This document shows positions 31,846-41,088 of a stretch of DNA of 64,000 bases, one piece after another. The stretch covers positions 6,684,515 through 6,748,514 of the forward strand of contig NZ_CP101750.1 in the NCBI RefSeq assembly GCF_026810505.1, given 5' to 3'. Position 1 is the stretch's first letter, and every line of letters starts with the position of its first letter. Under the pieces are notes generated by a model. That model did no database searches and was not told where the DNA came from. It saw nothing but the letters and a program-made list of their open reading frames with translations. A program made the position numbers and the translations under genes. The DNA comes from Streptomyces sp. Je 1-369. Lineage in GTDB: Bacteria > Actinomycetota > Actinomycetes > Streptomycetales > Streptomycetaceae.

Positions 31846-33162
31846 ATGCCGCCCACCCCAGCACCCTCCTCAGACCAGGGCGAATCCCCCATACGTGACC
31901 GGGGCGACGCCTGCCCCGGAGCTCTGCGCCTGCACCGCGCCGACGACGGCCTCCTGGCTCGACTCCGGCTGCCCGGCGGGCTTCTGACGGGGCGTCAGGT
32001 GGCGGTTCTGGGGGCCGCCGCGGAGCGTTTGGCCGACGGGAATCTCAGCATCACCTCACGCGGCAACGTCGAGCTGCGCGGCCTCGGCGACGCGTGCGGC
32101 GGCGAACTCTCCGCGCTGCTCGCGGACGCGGGCCTGCTCCCCTCCGAACGGCACGAACGCGTCCGGAACGTGCTGGCGTCCCCCCTCGCGGGAACCGACG
32201 GATTCGGCCGCGCCGACGTCCAGTTGTGGGCCCGCGAGCTGGACGGACTCCTCTGCGCGGAGCAGTGGACGACGGCCCTCTCCGGCCGTTTCCTCTTCGT
32301 CCTCGACGACGGTCGGGGGGACGTGGCCGGACTCGGCGGCGATGTGACCTTGATCGCAGAATCGGGCGGGACGGTGGTGGTCGGAGTGGGGGACCTCGCC
32401 TTCCGGGTCGCCGGAGCCGACGCCCCGCGTGCGGCGCTCGCCGGGGCGGGAGCGTTTCTCGCCGCGGCGGCCGATGCGGGGAACGGGGCTTGGCGGGTGG
32501 GGGAGCTGCCCGTCGGCCGGGCCATCGACCTGGCTGGGGCACTGGAGGGGGCGGGGATCGGGGCGGTGCGGGTCGGGCCGGGGGCTGTGGGCTCGGGTGG
32601 TTCGGCGGGGCCGGGGGCTGTGGGCTCGGGTGGTTCGGCGGGCCCGGGTGGTCCGCCGCCGCCCGGTGTCATCGGGCGTGCCGTCTCCGTGCACGCCCCG
32701 CTCGGGCGCGTCAGCGTCGGGCAGTGGCGGGCCCTGCTGCCGCTGCCCGCGGACGAGCTCCGCGTCACCCCGTGGCGCGGCTTCGTGCTTCCCGGCTTTG
32801 CTGACGAGGGGAGCGCCCGGAAGCGGCTGGGCTCGCTGACCGAGGCCGGGTACCTCACCGACCCCGGCTCGCCCTGGCTCGGCGTCGGCGCCTGCACCGG
32901 CCGCCCCGGGTGCGCCAAGTCCCTCGCCGACGTCCGTGCGGACGCGGTGCCGGGCCACGGGTCCCTGCCCGTCCACTGGTCCGGCTGCGCACGGCGGTGC
33001 GGGCACCCGCACGGCGACTGGGTCGACGTCCTCGCCACCGGGGACGGCGACTACGAAGTGACGCTGCACACCGGAGGCTCCACCGTCCCCGTCACGGGCG
33101 GAACCCTGACCGAAGCGGTCACCACCGCACGTACCACCACGAAACCAACGGCCACGAGATGA
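31846..33162 (+). CDS. cobG: Precorrin-3B synthase
   Basis: 438 residues, sulfite/nitrite reductase-like fold. CobG uses O2 to hydroxylate precorrin-3A and drive ring contraction, a step of the aerobic pathway. Seen: two ferredoxin-like halves ([16 protein letters not shown] in the first, a matching [12 protein letters not shown] in the second), and cluster cysteines in [23 protein letters not shown] and [17 protein letters not shown]. Between the halves is a Gly/Ser/Pro linker containing a duplicated [11 protein letters not shown] unit. The ATG at 31846 is chosen; starts at 31828 (GTG) and 31834 are also open. The stop overlaps cobH by four bases (ATGA). Confidence 0.92.
   Translation: MPPTPAPSSDQGESPIRDRGDACPGALRLHRADDGLLARLRLPGGLLTGRQVAVLGAAAERLADGNLSITSRGNVELRGLGDACGGELSALLADAGLLPSERHERVRNVLASPLAGTDGFGRADVQLWARELDGLLCAEQWTTALSGRFLFVLDDGRGDVAGLGGDVTLIAESGGTVVVGVGDLAFRVAGADAPRAALAGAGAFLAAAADAGNGAWRVGELPVGRAIDLAGALEGAGIGAVRVGPGAVGSGGSAGPGAVGSGGSAGPGGPPPPGVIGRAVSVHAPLGRVSVGQWRALLPLPADELRVTPWRGFVLPGFADEGSARKRLGSLTEAGYLTDPGSPWLGVGACTGRPGCAKSLADVRADAVPGHGSLPVHWSGCARRCGHPHGDWVDVLATGDGDYEVTLHTGGSTVPVTGGTLTEAVTTARTTTKPTATR
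32578..32643 (+). repeat. 33-base tandem duplication inside cobG
   Basis: Two exact head-to-tail copies of a 33-base unit, in frame, add [11 protein letters not shown] twice to the inter-domain linker. It is probably a recent slippage or duplication event tolerated in a disordered linker. Confidence 0.85.
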
Positions 33163-33800
33163 GCGAGAGCACAGTGTTCGACTACGAGAAGGACGGCGCG
33201 GCGATCTACCGCGAGTCCTTTGCCACCATCCGCGCGGAGGCGGACCTCCAAGGCCTGCCCGCCGACGTCAGCCAGGTCGCGGTCCGGATGATCCACGCCT
33301 GCGGAATGGTCGACCTCGTGCGCGACCTCTCGTACAGCCCGCGCGTGATCGCCGACGCCCGCAAGGCGCTGCGCGACGGCGCGCCGATCCTCTGCGACGC
33401 GAACATGGTCGCGAGCGGCGTCACGCGCAAGCGGCTGCCCGCCGACAACGACGTGGTCTGCACCCTCGCCGACCCGTCCGTGCCGGACCTCGCCGCGCGG
33501 CTCGGCACCACCCGCAGTGCCGCCGCGCTCGAACTCTGGCGCGACCGCCTCGAAGGCGCCGTCGTCGCCATCGGCAACGCGCCCACCGCCCTCTTCCGCC
33601 TCCTGGAGATGATCGAGGAGGGCGCGCCCCGACCGGCCGCGATCCTCGGCATCCCGGTCGGCTTCGTCGGCGCGGCCGAGTCGAAGGACGCGCTCGCCGC
33701 GCACACCTCCGGCGTGGAGTACCTGGTCGTACGGGGACGTCGCGGTGGCAGCGCGATGGCCGCGGCGGCGATCAACGCGATTGCGAGCGAAGCGGAATGA
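33159..33800 (+). CDS. cobH: Precorrin-8X methylmutase
   Basis: 213 residues. It moves the C-11 methyl group to C-12, giving hydrogenobyrinate. Seen: [37 protein letters not shown] with the catalytic histidine, [31 protein letters not shown] and [14 protein letters not shown]. Four-base overlaps join it to cobG upstream and cobIJ downstream, so the three are one translationally coupled unit. The reaction order (CobI, CobG, CobJ, then later CobH) shows the unit does not follow pathway order. Confidence 0.95.
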   Translation: MSESTVFDYEKDGAAIYRESFATIRAEADLQGLPADVSQVAVRMIHACGMVDLVRDLSYSPRVIADARKALRDGAPILCDANMVASGVTRKRLPADNDVVCTLADPSVPDLAARLGTTRSAAALELWRDRLEGAVVAIGNAPTALFRLLEMIEEGAPRPAAILGIPVGFVGAAESKDALAAHTSGVEYLVVRGRRGGSAMAAAAINAIASEAE

Positions 33801-35365
33801 GCGGCGTGCCCATCTCCACCGACCTGCCCGTGCCCACCGAACAGAGTTCGAAGGGGCAGCTCTACGGCGTCGGGCTGGGCCCCGGCGATCCGTCGCTGAT
33901 GACCGTGCGCGCCGTGGAGGTCATCGCGTCCGCCGACGTGATCGCGTACCACTCCGCACGGCACGGCCGTTCCATCGCCCGCTCGATCGCGGCCGCGCAC
34001 CTCCGCGCCGACCACATCGAGGAAGCGCTGGTCTACCCCGTCACCACGGAGAGCACCGACCACCCCGGCGGCTACCGCGGCGCCCTCGACGACTTCTACG
34101 AGGAAGCCGCCGCCCGGCTCGCCGTACACCTCGACGCGGGCCGCACCGTCGCCGTGCTCGCCGAGGGCGACCCGCTCTTCTACGGCTCCTACCAGCACAT
34201 GCACAAGCGCCTCGCGCACCGCTACCCGACCGAGGTCATCCCCGGCGTCACCTCGGTGAGCGCCGCGGCCGCCCGGCTCGGCGAGCCGCTCGTCGAGGCC
34301 GAGGAGGTCCTGACGATCCTGCCCGGCACGCTCCCCGAGGAGGAGCTGGCGGCACGCCTCGCGGCGACGGACTCGGCGGTCGTCATGAAGCTCGGCCGAA
34401 CGTTCGGGAAGGTGCGCGGCGCCCTGGAGCACGCGGGCCGCCTCGACGAGGCGCGCTACGTGGAGCGGGCCACCATGAAGGGCGAGCGCACCGGCAGCCT
34501 CGCCGAGGTGGACCCGGAATCGGTGCCGTACTTCTCCGTGGCGGTGCTGCCGAGCCGCGTCGCGCCGCTCACCGGCGGCCCCGCGCCCCGGCCCGCCGAG
34601 GAGACCCCCGAGCGCGGCGAGGTCGTCGTCGTCGGCACGGGTCCCGCGGGCCCGCTCTGGCTGACCCCCGAGACGCGCGGCGCGCTCGCCGCCGCCGACG
34701 ACCTGGTCGGCTACACCACGTACGTCGACCGCGTACCGCACCGCCCCGGGCAGCGCCGCCACGGCTCCGACAACCGCGTGGAGTCCGAACGCGCCGAGTT
34801 CGCCCTGGAACTCGCACGGCGCGGGAGGCGCGTCGCCGTCGTCTCGGGCGGCGACCCCGGCGTCTTCGCGATGGCCACGGCCGTCCTTGAGGTCGCCTCG
34901 CAGGACCACTTCGCCGACGTACCCGTCCGTGTGCTCCCCGGGGTGACCGCCGCCAACGCCGCGGCGGCCCGTGCGGGCGCGCCGCTCGGCCACGACTACG
35001 CGACGATCTCCCTGTCGGACCGCCTCAAGCCGTGGGAGGTCATCGCGGAGCGGCTGGCCGCGGCGGCCGCGGCGGACCTCGTCCTCGCGCTCTACAACCC
35101 GGGCTCGCGCAGCCGCACGTGGCAGGTGGGCAAGGCGCGGGAGCTGCTCCTGGAGCACCGGACGCCCGATACGCCGGTCGTCCTCGGCCGGGACATCGGA
35201 GGTCCCGAGGAGAGCGTGCGGATCGTACGCCTCGGTGACCTCGACCCGGCGGATGTCGACATGCGTACGCTCCTGATCGTCGGCTCCTCCCAGACCCAGT
35301 GGGTGAGGCGGCGCGGGGGCAAGGACCAGATCGTCTGGACGCCGCGGAGATATCCCGAGGGGTGA
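33797..35365 (+). CDS. cobIJ: Fused precorrin-2 C20-methyltransferase / precorrin-3B C17-methyltransferase
   Basis: 522 residues, two S-adenosylmethionine-dependent tetrapyrrole methyltransferase domains. The CobI half (about 20-255) begins [22 protein letters not shown] and has [20 protein letters not shown]. The CobJ half (about 273-510) begins [22 protein letters not shown], with [19 protein letters not shown] and [23 protein letters not shown]. The ATG overlaps the cobH stop by four bases. Such CobI-CobJ fusions are common in actinobacteria. It converges with cobK across a hairpin region. Confidence 0.95.
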   Translation: MSGVPISTDLPVPTEQSSKGQLYGVGLGPGDPSLMTVRAVEVIASADVIAYHSARHGRSIARSIAAAHLRADHIEEALVYPVTTESTDHPGGYRGALDDFYEEAAARLAVHLDAGRTVAVLAEGDPLFYGSYQHMHKRLAHRYPTEVIPGVTSVSAAAARLGEPLVEAEEVLTILPGTLPEEELAARLAATDSAVVMKLGRTFGKVRGALEHAGRLDEARYVERATMKGERTGSLAEVDPESVPYFSVAVLPSRVAPLTGGPAPRPAEETPERGEVVVVGTGPAGPLWLTPETRGALAAADDLVGYTTYVDRVPHRPGQRRHGSDNRVESERAEFALELARRGRRVAVVSGGDPGVFAMATAVLEVASQDHFADVPVRVLPGVTAANAAAARAGAPLGHDYATISLSDRLKPWEVIAERLAAAAAADLVLALYNPGSRSRTWQVGKARELLLEHRTPDTPVVLGRDIGGPEESVRIVRLGDLDPADVDMRTLLIVGSSQTQWVRRRGGKDQIVWTPRRYPEG

Positions 35366-35405
35366 CCCTCGTGTGCGCGCGGGACCCGCGCCCCGTCAGG
35401 GGTGC

Positions 35406-35460
35406 GGGGCTGTGACATGTGCGGCTCCGCCGCGTAGGCGCGACCAGCCACACAGGCCCC
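35406..35460. terminator. Intergenic hairpin region between cobIJ and cobK
   Basis: An inner GCGGC-TCC-GCCGC hairpin (35421-35433) sits inside outer partial arms GGGGCTGTG (35406-35414) and CACAGGCCCC (35451-35460). The GCGGCTCCGCCGCG...GCGCGACCAGCCAC wording resembles, from memory, an intergenic element seen often in Streptomyces genomes. It probably acts as a two-way terminator between convergent genes. Confidence 0.6.
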
Positions 35461-35464
35461 GCCC

Positions 35465-36211
35465 CTAGCCGCGCAGCGTACGCACCCAGGCAACCGCTTC
35501 CTCCGGCGTGGCGACGTCGGCGACCCGCTCCGGCCCGGAGGGCCGCCGGACCACTACGACAGGAACCCCCGCCTCGCGCGCAGCGACCAGCTTCGGCGAC
35601 GTCGCCGCGCCCCCGCTGTCCTTCGTCACCACGACGTCGACGCGGTGGGCGCGCAGGATCTCCCGCTCCCCGTCGAGCGTGAACGGGCCCCGGTCGAGGA
35701 GCACCTCCATGCGCGCCGGGAACGGCGGCTCGGGCGCGTCGACGGAACGTACGAGGAACCAGTGAGCGTCCAGGCCGGGGCCCGCGAAGGCGGCGAGTCC
35801 CATCCGGCCCGTGGTCAGGAACACTCGCTCGCCGAGGGCAGGCAGCGCCCGCGCCGCCTCGTCGAGGGAGCCGACCGGGTGCCAGTCGTCGCCCTCTTCC
35901 GCGACCCAGCCGGGCCGGCGCAGAGCGAGCAGGGGAACATGGGCACCGGCGGCAGCCTCCGCCGCGTTGAACGAGATCGTCCCGGCGAAAGGATGGGTGG
36001 CGTCGATGAGCGCGTCCACGTGGTGCTGCCGCAGCCACGCCGCAAGACCCTCTGCCCCGCCGAAGCCGCCGACGCGCACCTCGCCCGGCGGCAGCCTGGG
36101 CGCCGCGACCCGCCCCGCCAGGGAACTGGTCACCCGCACCCCCGCCTCGTCCGCGAGGAGCTCCGCCAGACGGCGGCCCTCGGTCGTTCCCCCCAGAATC
36201 AGTACGTGCAC
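35465..36211 (-). CDS. cobK: Precorrin-6A reductase
   Basis: 248 residues. It reduces precorrin-6A to 6B with NADPH. Seen: HVLILGGTTEGRRLAELLAD at the N-terminus, VDALIDATHPFAGTISFNA, FLTTGRMGLAAFAGPG and VDVVVTKDSGGAATSPKLVAAREAGVPVVVVRRP, all hallmarks of CobK/CbiJ. The start is a GTG with AAGGAAA about ten bases ahead. It is divergent from cbiD with only 17 bases between the start codons, so each promoter must lie within the other's coding sequence or upstream untranslated sequence. Confidence 0.94.
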   Translation of the reverse strand: MHVLILGGTTEGRRLAELLADEAGVRVTSSLAGRVAAPRLPPGEVRVGGFGGAEGLAAWLRQHHVDALIDATHPFAGTISFNAAEAAAGAHVPLLALRRPGWVAEEGDDWHPVGSLDEAARALPALGERVFLTTGRMGLAAFAGPGLDAHWFLVRSVDAPEPPFPARMEVLLDRGPFTLDGEREILRAHRVDVVVTKDSGGAATSPKLVAAREAGVPVVVVRRPSGPERVADVATPEEAVAWVRTLRG

Positions 36212-36228
36212 GGAGTTCGGTTTCCTTC

Positions 36229-37353
36229 ATGAGTGAGGCAGCTAAGGCCACGGGCGGGCGCAGCGCCCAACTCAAGCACACCGGTCTGCGGTCCGGCTGG
36301 ACGACCGGCGCCTGTGCGACGGCCGCCACGACGGCCGCGTACACGGCGCTGCTCACCGGCGACTTCCCGGACCCGGTGACCATCACGCTGCCCAAGGGCC
36401 AGACGCCCGCGTTCGCCCTCGCCGCCGAGGAACTCGGCACCTCCCATGCCATGGTTGGCATCGTGAAGGACGCGGGCGACGACCCGGACGTCACCCACGG
36501 CGCCCTGGTGCGGTCCACGGTGCGGCGGCTGCACGCCGGTGCGGGCGTCGTCTTCAAGGCGGGCCCGGGTGTCGGTACCGTCACGCGGCCCGGGCTGCCT
36601 CTGGACGTCGGCGAGCCGGCGGTGAACCCCGTACCGCGGCAGATGATGCGGGACCACGTGGCGGAGGTCGCGGCCCGCGCCGGGACCACGCCCGACGTGG
36701 AGATCATCCTCTCCGTGGACCACGGCGAGGAGATCGCCCGCTCCACCTGGAACCCGCGCCTCGGCATCCTCGGCGGCCTGTCCATCCTCGGGACGACCGG
36801 CATCGTCGTGCCCTACTCCTGCTCGGCGTGGATCGACTCGATCCGGCGGGGCGTGGACGTGGCGCGGGCGGCGGGGCGCACGCACGTCGCCGGGTGCACG
36901 GGGTCGACGTCGGAGAAGACGGTCGTCGCCGAGTACGGGCTGCCGGAGGACGCGCTGCTCGACATGGGGGACTTCGCGGGCGCGGTCCTCAAGTACGTAC
37001 GCAGGCATCCCGTCGACCGCCTCACCATCTGCGGCGGCTTCGCCAAACTCTCCAAACTCGCGGCGGGCCACCTGGACCTGCACTCGGCCCGCTCCCAGGT
37101 CGACAAGGGCTTCCTGGCCCGCCTCGCCCGCCGTGGCGGCGCCTCCGAGGAGCTCGCCGCGCAGGTCGCGGACGCCAACACGGGCCTGGCCGCACTTCAG
37201 TTGTGCGCGGCGGCCGGCGTACCGCTCGGCGACCTGGTCGCGGAGACGGCACGCGACGAGGCGCTCGGGGTGCTGCGGGGTGCCCCGGTCATGGTGGACG
37301 TCATCTGCATCGACCGGGCGGGGACCGTGGTGGGGCGCAGCGCCCTCAAGTGA
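36229..37353 (+). CDS. cbiD: Cobalt-precorrin-5B C1-methyltransferase
   Basis: 374 residues. GLRSGWTTGACATAATTAAYTALLTG near the N-terminus, GPGVGTVTRPGLPLDVGEPAVNPVPRQMM, LGILGGLSILGTTGIVVPYSCSAWIDSI and TICGGFAKLSKLAAGHLDLHSARSQVD are the family blocks. CbiD belongs to the anaerobic route, where it methylates C-1 during loss of the two-carbon fragment; in aerobic organisms CobF does this. Its presence beside CobG indicates a mixed pathway, a pattern reported for actinobacteria. No good ribosome site precedes the ATG, and the start lies very close to divergent cobK. Confidence 0.94.
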   Translation: MSEAAKATGGRSAQLKHTGLRSGWTTGACATAATTAAYTALLTGDFPDPVTITLPKGQTPAFALAAEELGTSHAMVGIVKDAGDDPDVTHGALVRSTVRRLHAGAGVVFKAGPGVGTVTRPGLPLDVGEPAVNPVPRQMMRDHVAEVAARAGTTPDVEIILSVDHGEEIARSTWNPRLGILGGLSILGTTGIVVPYSCSAWIDSIRRGVDVARAAGRTHVAGCTGSTSEKTVVAEYGLPEDALLDMGDFAGAVLKYVRRHPVDRLTICGGFAKLSKLAAGHLDLHSARSQVDKGFLARLARRGGASEELAAQVADANTGLAALQLCAAAGVPLGDLVAETARDEALGVLRGAPVMVDVICIDRAGTVVGRSALK

Positions 37354-37386
37354 GGGCGTCCGTGCCTCTTGGGACGGAGGAAGCCG

Positions 37387-38136
37387 TCAGCAGGTGTGAC
37401 GGTCGCGGTCCGCCGAGTACAGGTGACTGTCGCGGAACTGCGAGGCCCCGAGCGTCCGCCCCACCATGATGACGGCGGTCCGCACGATGCCCGCCTCCTT
37501 CACCTGCCCGGCGATGGACTCCAGCGTGCCGCGCAGGATCACCTCGTCGGGGCGGCTGGCGAGGGCGACCACGGCGGTGGGGCAGTCGGCGCCGTAGTGG
37601 GGCAGGAGTTCCTCCACCACGCGGTCGACGTATCCGGCGGCCAGGTGCAGGACGATCAGCGCGCCGCTGCGGCCGAGCGTGGCCAGGTCCTCGCCCTCCG
37701 GCATGGCCGTCGCCCGCTGGGCGATGCGCGTGAGGATGACGGTCTGGCCGACGGTCGGCACGGTCAGCTCCCGCTTCAGCGCGGCCGCCGCCGCGGCGAA
37801 CGCGGGGACGCCCGGCACCACTTCGTACGGCACTCCGGCCGCGTCGAGCCGCCGCATCTGCTCGGCGACCGCGCTGAACACGGACGGGTCGCCCGAGTGC
37901 AGCCGCGCCACGTCGAGCCCCTGCTCGTGCGCGCGCACCAGCTCGGCGGTGATCTCGTCGAGGTTGAGCTGCGCGGTGTCCACGAGCTGCGCGCCGTCCG
38001 GGCACTCCGCGAGCAGTTCGCGCGGCACCAGGCTGCCCGCGTACAGGCAGACCTGGCAGGCGGCGATCCGCCGCGCGCCGCGGACCGTGATGAGGTCGGC
38101 GGCGCCGGGTCCCGCGCCGATGAAGTACACGGTCAT
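37387..38136 (-). CDS. cobM: Precorrin-4 C11-methyltransferase
   Basis: 249 residues, single tetrapyrrole methyltransferase domain. Seen: MTVYFIGAGPGAADLITVRGARRIAACQVCLYAGSLVP, VARLHSGDPSVFSAVAEQMRRLDAAGVPYEVVPGVPAFAAAAAALKRELTVP, LTRIAQRATAMPEGEDLATLG and a C-terminal MVGRTLGASQFRDSHLYSADRDR, all specific to CobM/CbiF. It follows cobL by six bases on the same strand, so the two are one unit. It converges with cbiD with 33 bases between stops. Confidence 0.95.
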   Translation of the reverse strand: MTVYFIGAGPGAADLITVRGARRIAACQVCLYAGSLVPRELLAECPDGAQLVDTAQLNLDEITAELVRAHEQGLDVARLHSGDPSVFSAVAEQMRRLDAAGVPYEVVPGVPAFAAAAAALKRELTVPTVGQTVILTRIAQRATAMPEGEDLATLGRSGALIVLHLAAGYVDRVVEELLPHYGADCPTAVVALASRPDEVILRGTLESIAGQVKEAGIVRTAVIMVGRTLGASQFRDSHLYSADRDRHTC

Positions 38137-38142
38137 CTCTCG

Positions 38143-39429
38143 TCAACTCCTGCTGTTCTGTGCCTGGGCGGGGACCGCGGCGGTGGTGGTCGTGAGCGGT
38201 TTGGTGACGGACCACTGGGTGACCGGCATGGCCTGCCGCCACCCTGTGAAGCCGCCCACGGGGACGGCCTGCGCGACCGCGAGCCGTACGAGCTCGCCGC
38301 CGTGGCGCCGGTACCACTCGGTGAGCAGCGCCTCCGACTCCAGCGTGACGGTGTTGGCGACGAGGCGGCCGCCGGGCGGCAGCGCCGCCCACCCCGCGTC
38401 GAGGAGGCCGGGCGCGGTGAGGCCGCCGCCGATGAACACGGCGTCGGGCGTGGGGAGTCCGGCGAGCGCGACCGGTGCGGCGCCGGTGACGACGCGCAGA
38501 CCCGGTACGCCGAGCCGCTCGGCGTTGCGGGTGATCCGCTCCGCGCGCACGGAGTTCTTCTCGATGGTGACGGCACGGCACGAGGGGTGCGCCCGCAGCC
38601 ACTCCACGGCGATGGAACCGGAGCCGCCGCCGACGTCCCAGAGCAGTTCGCCGGGTGCGGGCGCGAGCGCGGCGAGCGTGGCGGCGCGTACGTACCGCTT
38701 GGTGAGCTGCCCGTCGCTGTCGTACGCGGCGTCCGGCAGGCCCGGCACGACACCGAGCCGCAGCGCGTCGGGGGAGCGGCGGCACTCGACGGCGACGACG
38801 TTCAGCGCGGCGCCGGGCGCGTGCGACCAGGTGTCGGCGACACCGTCGTACGAGGACTCGCCCTCGGCGCCGAGCTGTTCGAGGACGCGCAGCCGGCTCG
38901 GGCCGAAGCCGCGCTCCCGCAGCAGGGCGGCGACCTCGGCGGGCGTGTCGGCGTTCGCGCTGAGCACGAGGACGCGGCGCCCGTCGTGCAGCGCGGCGGC
39001 GAGCCGTGCGGCGGGGCGGCCGACGAGCGTGACGACCTCGGTGTCCTCGACGGGCCAGCCGAGGCGCGCGCAGGCGAGGGAGACGGAGGACGGGTGCGGG
39101 AGCACGTGCAGGGCGGCGGCGCCGAGCTCCTCGGCGAGGGCGCGTCCTATGCCGTAGAACATGGGGTCGCCGCTGGCGAGGACGGCGGTGCGGCGCCCGG
39201 CGTGGGCGGCGAGCAGGCCGGGTACGGCGGGCCGTAGCGGGGAGGGCCAGGGCACGCGCTCGCCGGGGCACTCCTCGGCGGGCAGCAGCTCCAGCTGGCG
39301 GGGGCCGCCGATGACGACGTCGGCTTCCGTGAGGGCCGCGCGTGACGCGGCGGGGAGCCCGTCCCAGCCGTCGGCCCCGATCCCGACGACGGCGACGGCC
39401 GGTATGCCTGTGGGGGGTGCGGGGGTCAC
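38143..39429 (-). CDS. cobL: Precorrin-6Y C5,15-methyltransferase (decarboxylating), CbiE-CbiT fusion
   Basis: 428 residues. The N-terminal CbiE-type methyltransferase (about 10-215) has VGIGADGWDGLPAASRAALTEADVVIGGPRQLELL and VLASGDPMFYGIGRALAEEL. The C-terminal CbiT-type domain (about 230-410) has DGQLTKRYVRAATLAALAP, LLWDVGGGSGSIAVEWL and DAVFIGGGLTAPGLLDAGW. It methylates C-5 and C-15 and decarboxylates the C-12 acetate. It leads the cobL-cobM unit. No riboswitch was seen upstream; the region instead carries the iron box that serves the divergent esterase. Confidence 0.95.
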   Translation of the reverse strand: MTPAPPTGIPAVAVVGIGADGWDGLPAASRAALTEADVVIGGPRQLELLPAEECPGERVPWPSPLRPAVPGLLAAHAGRRTAVLASGDPMFYGIGRALAEELGAAALHVLPHPSSVSLACARLGWPVEDTEVVTLVGRPAARLAAALHDGRRVLVLSANADTPAEVAALLRERGFGPSRLRVLEQLGAEGESSYDGVADTWSHAPGAALNVVAVECRRSPDALRLGVVPGLPDAAYDSDGQLTKRYVRAATLAALAPAPGELLWDVGGGSGSIAVEWLRAHPSCRAVTIEKNSVRAERITRNAERLGVPGLRVVTGAAPVALAGLPTPDAVFIGGGLTAPGLLDAGWAALPPGGRLVANTVTLESEALLTEWYRRHGGELVRLAVAQAVPVGGFTGWRQAMPVTQWSVTKPLTTTTAAVPAQAQNSRS

Positions 39430-39543
39430 TGCTGGTACCTGACCTCGGGGTTTGGGAAGGGACTGCGCAGCCGCACTCTACTGGGGACCCGGGGCCGTCC
39501 CCTTATCGGCGGCCGCTCATGGCGCTTCCTACCGCCGCGCCCT

Positions 39544-39572
39544 GGTAGTTAGCTTAGGCTAAGCTAACTACC
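39544..39572. promoter_or_regulatory. Iron box (DmdR/IdeR-type operator)
   Basis: GGTAGTTAGCTTA and its exact reverse complement TAAGCTAACTACC flank a GGC centre, giving a perfect 29-base palindrome. The core TTAGCTTAGGCTAAGCTAA closely matches the known actinobacterial iron-box consensus (TTAGGTTAGGCTAACCTAA). It ends two bases before the esterase ATG, so repressor binding would block the promoter or a leaderless transcript start. Iron-replete repression of the esterase is expected. Confidence 0.93.
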
Positions 39573-39574
39573 TT

Positions 39575-40972
39575 ATGGATCTTGCCAGAGAACCCGACAC
39601 GAAGGGGACGGCGACGGGCGCGCGCACCGGGCCGACCACCGACTCCGGCGCGCCCAGCCCCACCTTCCAGGCCCTGAGCCCTACCTTCCAGGCCCTGAGC
39701 CCCATCCTCCAGGACCTGGCCCGCCGCGTCTCGGCCGCCACCGATGACGAGCTCCCCGCTCTCCTCGACGCGTTCTGGAGGGACGTCGAGGCGCGTGGCG
39801 GCACCCCGCTGGTCGAACCCGTCGAAGGCGACCCCCTGTACCGCGCCGTCACGTTCCTGTGGCGCGGGCACCGGGCCACCCGCCAGGTCCTGCTGCTCGC
39901 CAACCGGCTCGTCGACCGCGAGCACCTCGCCGACGCCCTGCTGACCCCGCTGACCGGCACGGACGTCTGGCACCGCACCCTCCGCCTGCGCGCCGACCAC
40001 CGCGGCTCGTACCGCCTCGCCGCCGACCTCTCGCCCGGCGACCTCCCCGCCGACCCCGGGACCCGTCAGCTCCGGCTCCGCGCCCTGGCGCCGCACGCGG
40101 CCCACGACCCCCGCAACCCGCACCGCATCGGCGACCGCTGGGGGCAGCCGGACAGCTCCGTGTTCGCCCTGCCCGACGCACCCGCCCAGCCCTGGACCGC
40201 GCGGCGCGACGGCATCCCACGAGGCCGTGTCGAACGCCACCGGCTGCCCGCGGGCGCGCTCGGCACCGAACGCGACGTCTGGACGTACCTGCCACCGGGC
40301 GGCCCGAAGCCCGACAGCCCCGTCGTCGTCCTGTGCGACGGCGACATGTGGTTCGGACGGCTCGCGCTCGAGGACACCCTGGACGCCCTGGCCGCCGACC
40401 GCGCCGTACCGCCACCCGTCGTCCTCGCCCCCGACGCCGTCGACCGGCTCACCCGCTGGCACGACCTCACCGCACGCGACGACTACGTCACATTCCTCGC
40501 CGACGAGGTACTGCCCCGGGCGGCCGAACGCCTGTCCCTCACCCTGAAACCGGCCCGCACCGCCGTCGCGGGCCAGAGCCTCGGCGGACTCACCTCCCTG
40601 TACGCGGCGCTGCGCAGGCCCGAACGGTTCGGCGCCGTCCTCGCCCAGTCCCCGTCACTGTGGTGGCGGCCCGGGCTGCCGCACGGCGTACCGAAACTGT
40701 CGCCCGCCGACGAGACGCCCTGGCTCGCCGAGCGCTTCGCCACCGACACGCCGCCGCGCCCGCCCCTCCGCGTCCATCTCGACGTCGGACTGCACGAGGG
40801 CGCGATGGTTGATCACAGTCGGTGCATGTACGAGACGCTGGCCGCCCGCGGCAACCTCGTTTCCCTCAGGGAGTACAACGGCGGCCATGACTACGCCTGT
40901 TGGCGCGGCGGAATCGCGGAAGGCCTGGTCAACCTGCTCGGCCGCGCGGGCACAGCCCGACCGCCGTCGTAG
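39575..40972 (+). CDS. fes: Enterochelin/ferric siderophore esterase
   Basis: 465 residues. The N-terminal enterochelin-esterase domain (about 75-205, with VTFLWRGHRATRQVLLLANRLVD) precedes an alpha/beta hydrolase esterase-D-like domain containing VVVLCDGDMWF, nucleophile Ser335 in AGQSLGGLTS and a late NGGHDYACWR histidine. It hydrolyses ferric tri-catechol siderophore esters in the cytosol to release iron. The first 50 residues carry a threefold PTFQALS-like heptad repeat of unknown use. The ATG is two bases from the iron box, which leaves no room for a ribosome site and suggests leaderless translation. No siderophore synthesis genes are adjacent, so the ester may be a xenosiderophore. Confidence 0.92.
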   Translation: MDLAREPDTKGTATGARTGPTTDSGAPSPTFQALSPTFQALSPILQDLARRVSAATDDELPALLDAFWRDVEARGGTPLVEPVEGDPLYRAVTFLWRGHRATRQVLLLANRLVDREHLADALLTPLTGTDVWHRTLRLRADHRGSYRLAADLSPGDLPADPGTRQLRLRALAPHAAHDPRNPHRIGDRWGQPDSSVFALPDAPAQPWTARRDGIPRGRVERHRLPAGALGTERDVWTYLPPGGPKPDSPVVVLCDGDMWFGRLALEDTLDALAADRAVPPPVVLAPDAVDRLTRWHDLTARDDYVTFLADEVLPRAAERLSLTLKPARTAVAGQSLGGLTSLYAALRRPERFGAVLAQSPSLWWRPGLPHGVPKLSPADETPWLAERFATDTPPRPPLRVHLDVGLHEGAMVDHSRCMYETLAARGNLVSLREYNGGHDYACWRGGIAEGLVNLLGRAGTARPPS

Positions 40973-41088
40973 CCCCGCAATGCCCGCTACTGAGGCGGCC
41001 ATCCGTGTCGCTGTTGGGCTGAACGGGTGACTTGGCGTAAGAATTGGCCGGTGCAGAGAACAAGTGCGAGCCAGGACGGGGTGGAAAA

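Noticed and set aside
28064..31987. 1307-residue plus-strand frame antisense to cobN
   Set aside because: A typical high-GC mirror frame, with Val/Arg/Gly/His-rich composition and no domain; cobN on the other strand is certain.
37346..39271. 641-residue minus-strand and 622-residue plus-strand frames over cobM/cobL
   Set aside because: Both are out-of-frame shadows of the two methyltransferase genes and show no family motif.
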